From: Lentzea nigeriaca
GTDB taxonomy: Bacteria > Actinomycetota > Actinomycetes > Mycobacteriales > Pseudonocardiaceae
Length of the DNA: 64,000 nt
Direction: 5' to 3'
NCBI RefSeq assembly: GCF_016907955.1
Contig: NZ_JAFBCX010000001.1
Span: 1,364,001-1,428,000 of the forward strand
Below the pieces are notes generated by a model. That model saw only the letters and a list, made by a program, of their open reading frames with translations. It was not told the DNA's origin and searched no databases. This document shows positions 63,495 through 64,000 of this stretch, piece after piece; position 1 is the stretch's first letter, and every line of letters starts with the position of its first letter. Position numbers and translations under genes: made by a program.

Positions 63495-64000
63495 TCAGTC
63501 CAACGATCCCAGCAGCCAGTTGCCCGCCGCCGCGGCATCCTCGGAGAAGTAGAACTCCCGTATCGCGTCGAGCAGTGCCTGAACGGACATCAGCTCGTCG
63601 TCGTCGGACAGGATGTCGTGGATCATCCGCGCGTCCGCCTCGGAGAGGTTCATCAGCGCGCCTGTCCACATGACGTGCTCCTCGACGGTGAGCTTGCCGT
63701 CGCCGTCCTCGTCCACGATCGCCATCAGCGCGTCCAGGAACGGCACGTACCCCTCGTCGAACGATTCCGGCGTCTCCAACAGCCCGTTCGCGAACGCCTT
63801 CTTGTACTCGTCGAGGCTGATGCGCCCGTCGCGGTCCTGGTCGGTGACGGACGAGAGCTGCTCCCACAGCCCGTTCAGCGCGGCGTGGAGCCGGACGGCC
63901 TTCGGATCGGTGTCGGCCAGCCCGAACGTCTTGATGGTGCGCTCGCCGGCCTGTGTGAAGTCCTCGCGCCCTATGTACCCGTCGCCGTCGGCGTCGTACG
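63495..64000 (-). CDS. EF-hand protein, 5' end beyond window
   Basis: Partial gene, 168 C-terminal residues. It is a paralogue of the protein at 59752-60309: DADGDGYIGREDF opens the first visible EF-hand at the window edge, then DQDRDGRISLDEY and DEDGDGKLTVEEH. The fourth loop (SDDDELMSVQALL) is degenerate, lacking Gly at position 6 and the regular ligands. The ending REFYFSEDAAAAGNWLLGSLD parallels that of the paralogue. It precedes the GNAT gene by 1 base and begins the known part of a four-gene operon. Confidence 0.9.
   Translation of the reverse strand, partial: YDADGDGYIGREDFTQAGERTIKTFGLADTDPKAVRLHAALNGLWEQLSSVTDQDRDGRISLDEYKKAFANGLLETPESFDEGYVPFLDALMAIVDEDGDGKLTVEEHVMWTGALMNLSEADARMIHDILSDDDELMSVQALLDAIREFYFSEDAAAAGNWLLGSLD

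Overview
The window comes from a very GC-rich, filamentous-type actinomycete, most likely of the Pseudonocardiaceae (Lentzea/Saccharothrix/Amycolatopsis-like; this placement is inferred from style, not from a marker gene). Supporting signs are strong G/C bias at third codon positions, many GTG starts, ATGA/GTGA start-stop overlaps, an SsgA-like sporulation protein, a SARP regulator, a PucR regulator, DUF4360 and FG-GAP secreted proteins and an FxsA protein. No tRNA, rRNA or CRISPR array was seen.

Left part (1-16.3 kb): a three-gene catabolic operon (amidohydrolase, FAH-family hydrolase, metallo-beta-lactamase-fold hydrolase) faces a divergent LysR regulator. A decayed region follows with a frameshifted epimerase remnant. 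Then come an NAD(P)-binding reductase, a second LysR regulator, an inositol-phosphatase-family protein with altered catalytic motifs, another decayed stretch, a SARP/NB-ARC/TPR regulator, three secreted proteins, a broken transposase and a radical-SAM lysine 2,3-aminomutase (kamA).

Middle (16.3-43.2 kb): FxsA, a GNAT enzyme, a membrane WD40 protein, an SsgA-like protein and an LLM-oxidoreductase/GH13 pair. Next is a large lone gene joining a KAP NTPase, a TIR-like segment, an NB-ARC NTPase and a degenerate EF-Tu; I consider it the most novel object here. It is followed by kdd-amidohydrolase-kamD-kamE-kal, most of the lysine (beta-lysine) fermentation pathway but without kce. Then come a DUF4331/TPR/RcnA-like cluster, a GntR regulator, an O-methyltransferase facing a LuxR regulator across a duplicated operator-like site, and an acyl-CoA dehydrogenase/ADP-forming CoA ligase/ThDP decarboxylase operon.

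Right part (43.2-64 kb): a 1700-residue NACHT-HEAT protein, a DUF4360 protein, a short second Rho, an amino-acid permease divergent from a Glu/Leu-type dehydrogenase, and an epsilon-polylysine-synthetase-like membrane NRPS translationally coupled to a SET-domain methyltransferase, with a PucR regulator upstream. The window ends with a DUF1062 gene behind a terminator-like hairpin and an EF-hand/GNAT/UvrA-like/EF-hand operon cut by the window edge.

The genes fall into three themes: amino-acid catabolism (lysine via KamA/Kdd/KamDE/Kal; a 2-oxoacid decarboxylase with CoA enzymes and permease, linked by a shared TetR-type operator motif), STAND-type conflict or surveillance ATPases (SARP-NB-ARC, KAP-TIR-NB-ARC-EF-Tu, NACHT-HEAT), and a membrane NRPS locus. 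Functions are inferred from motifs read by eye; no database search was run.
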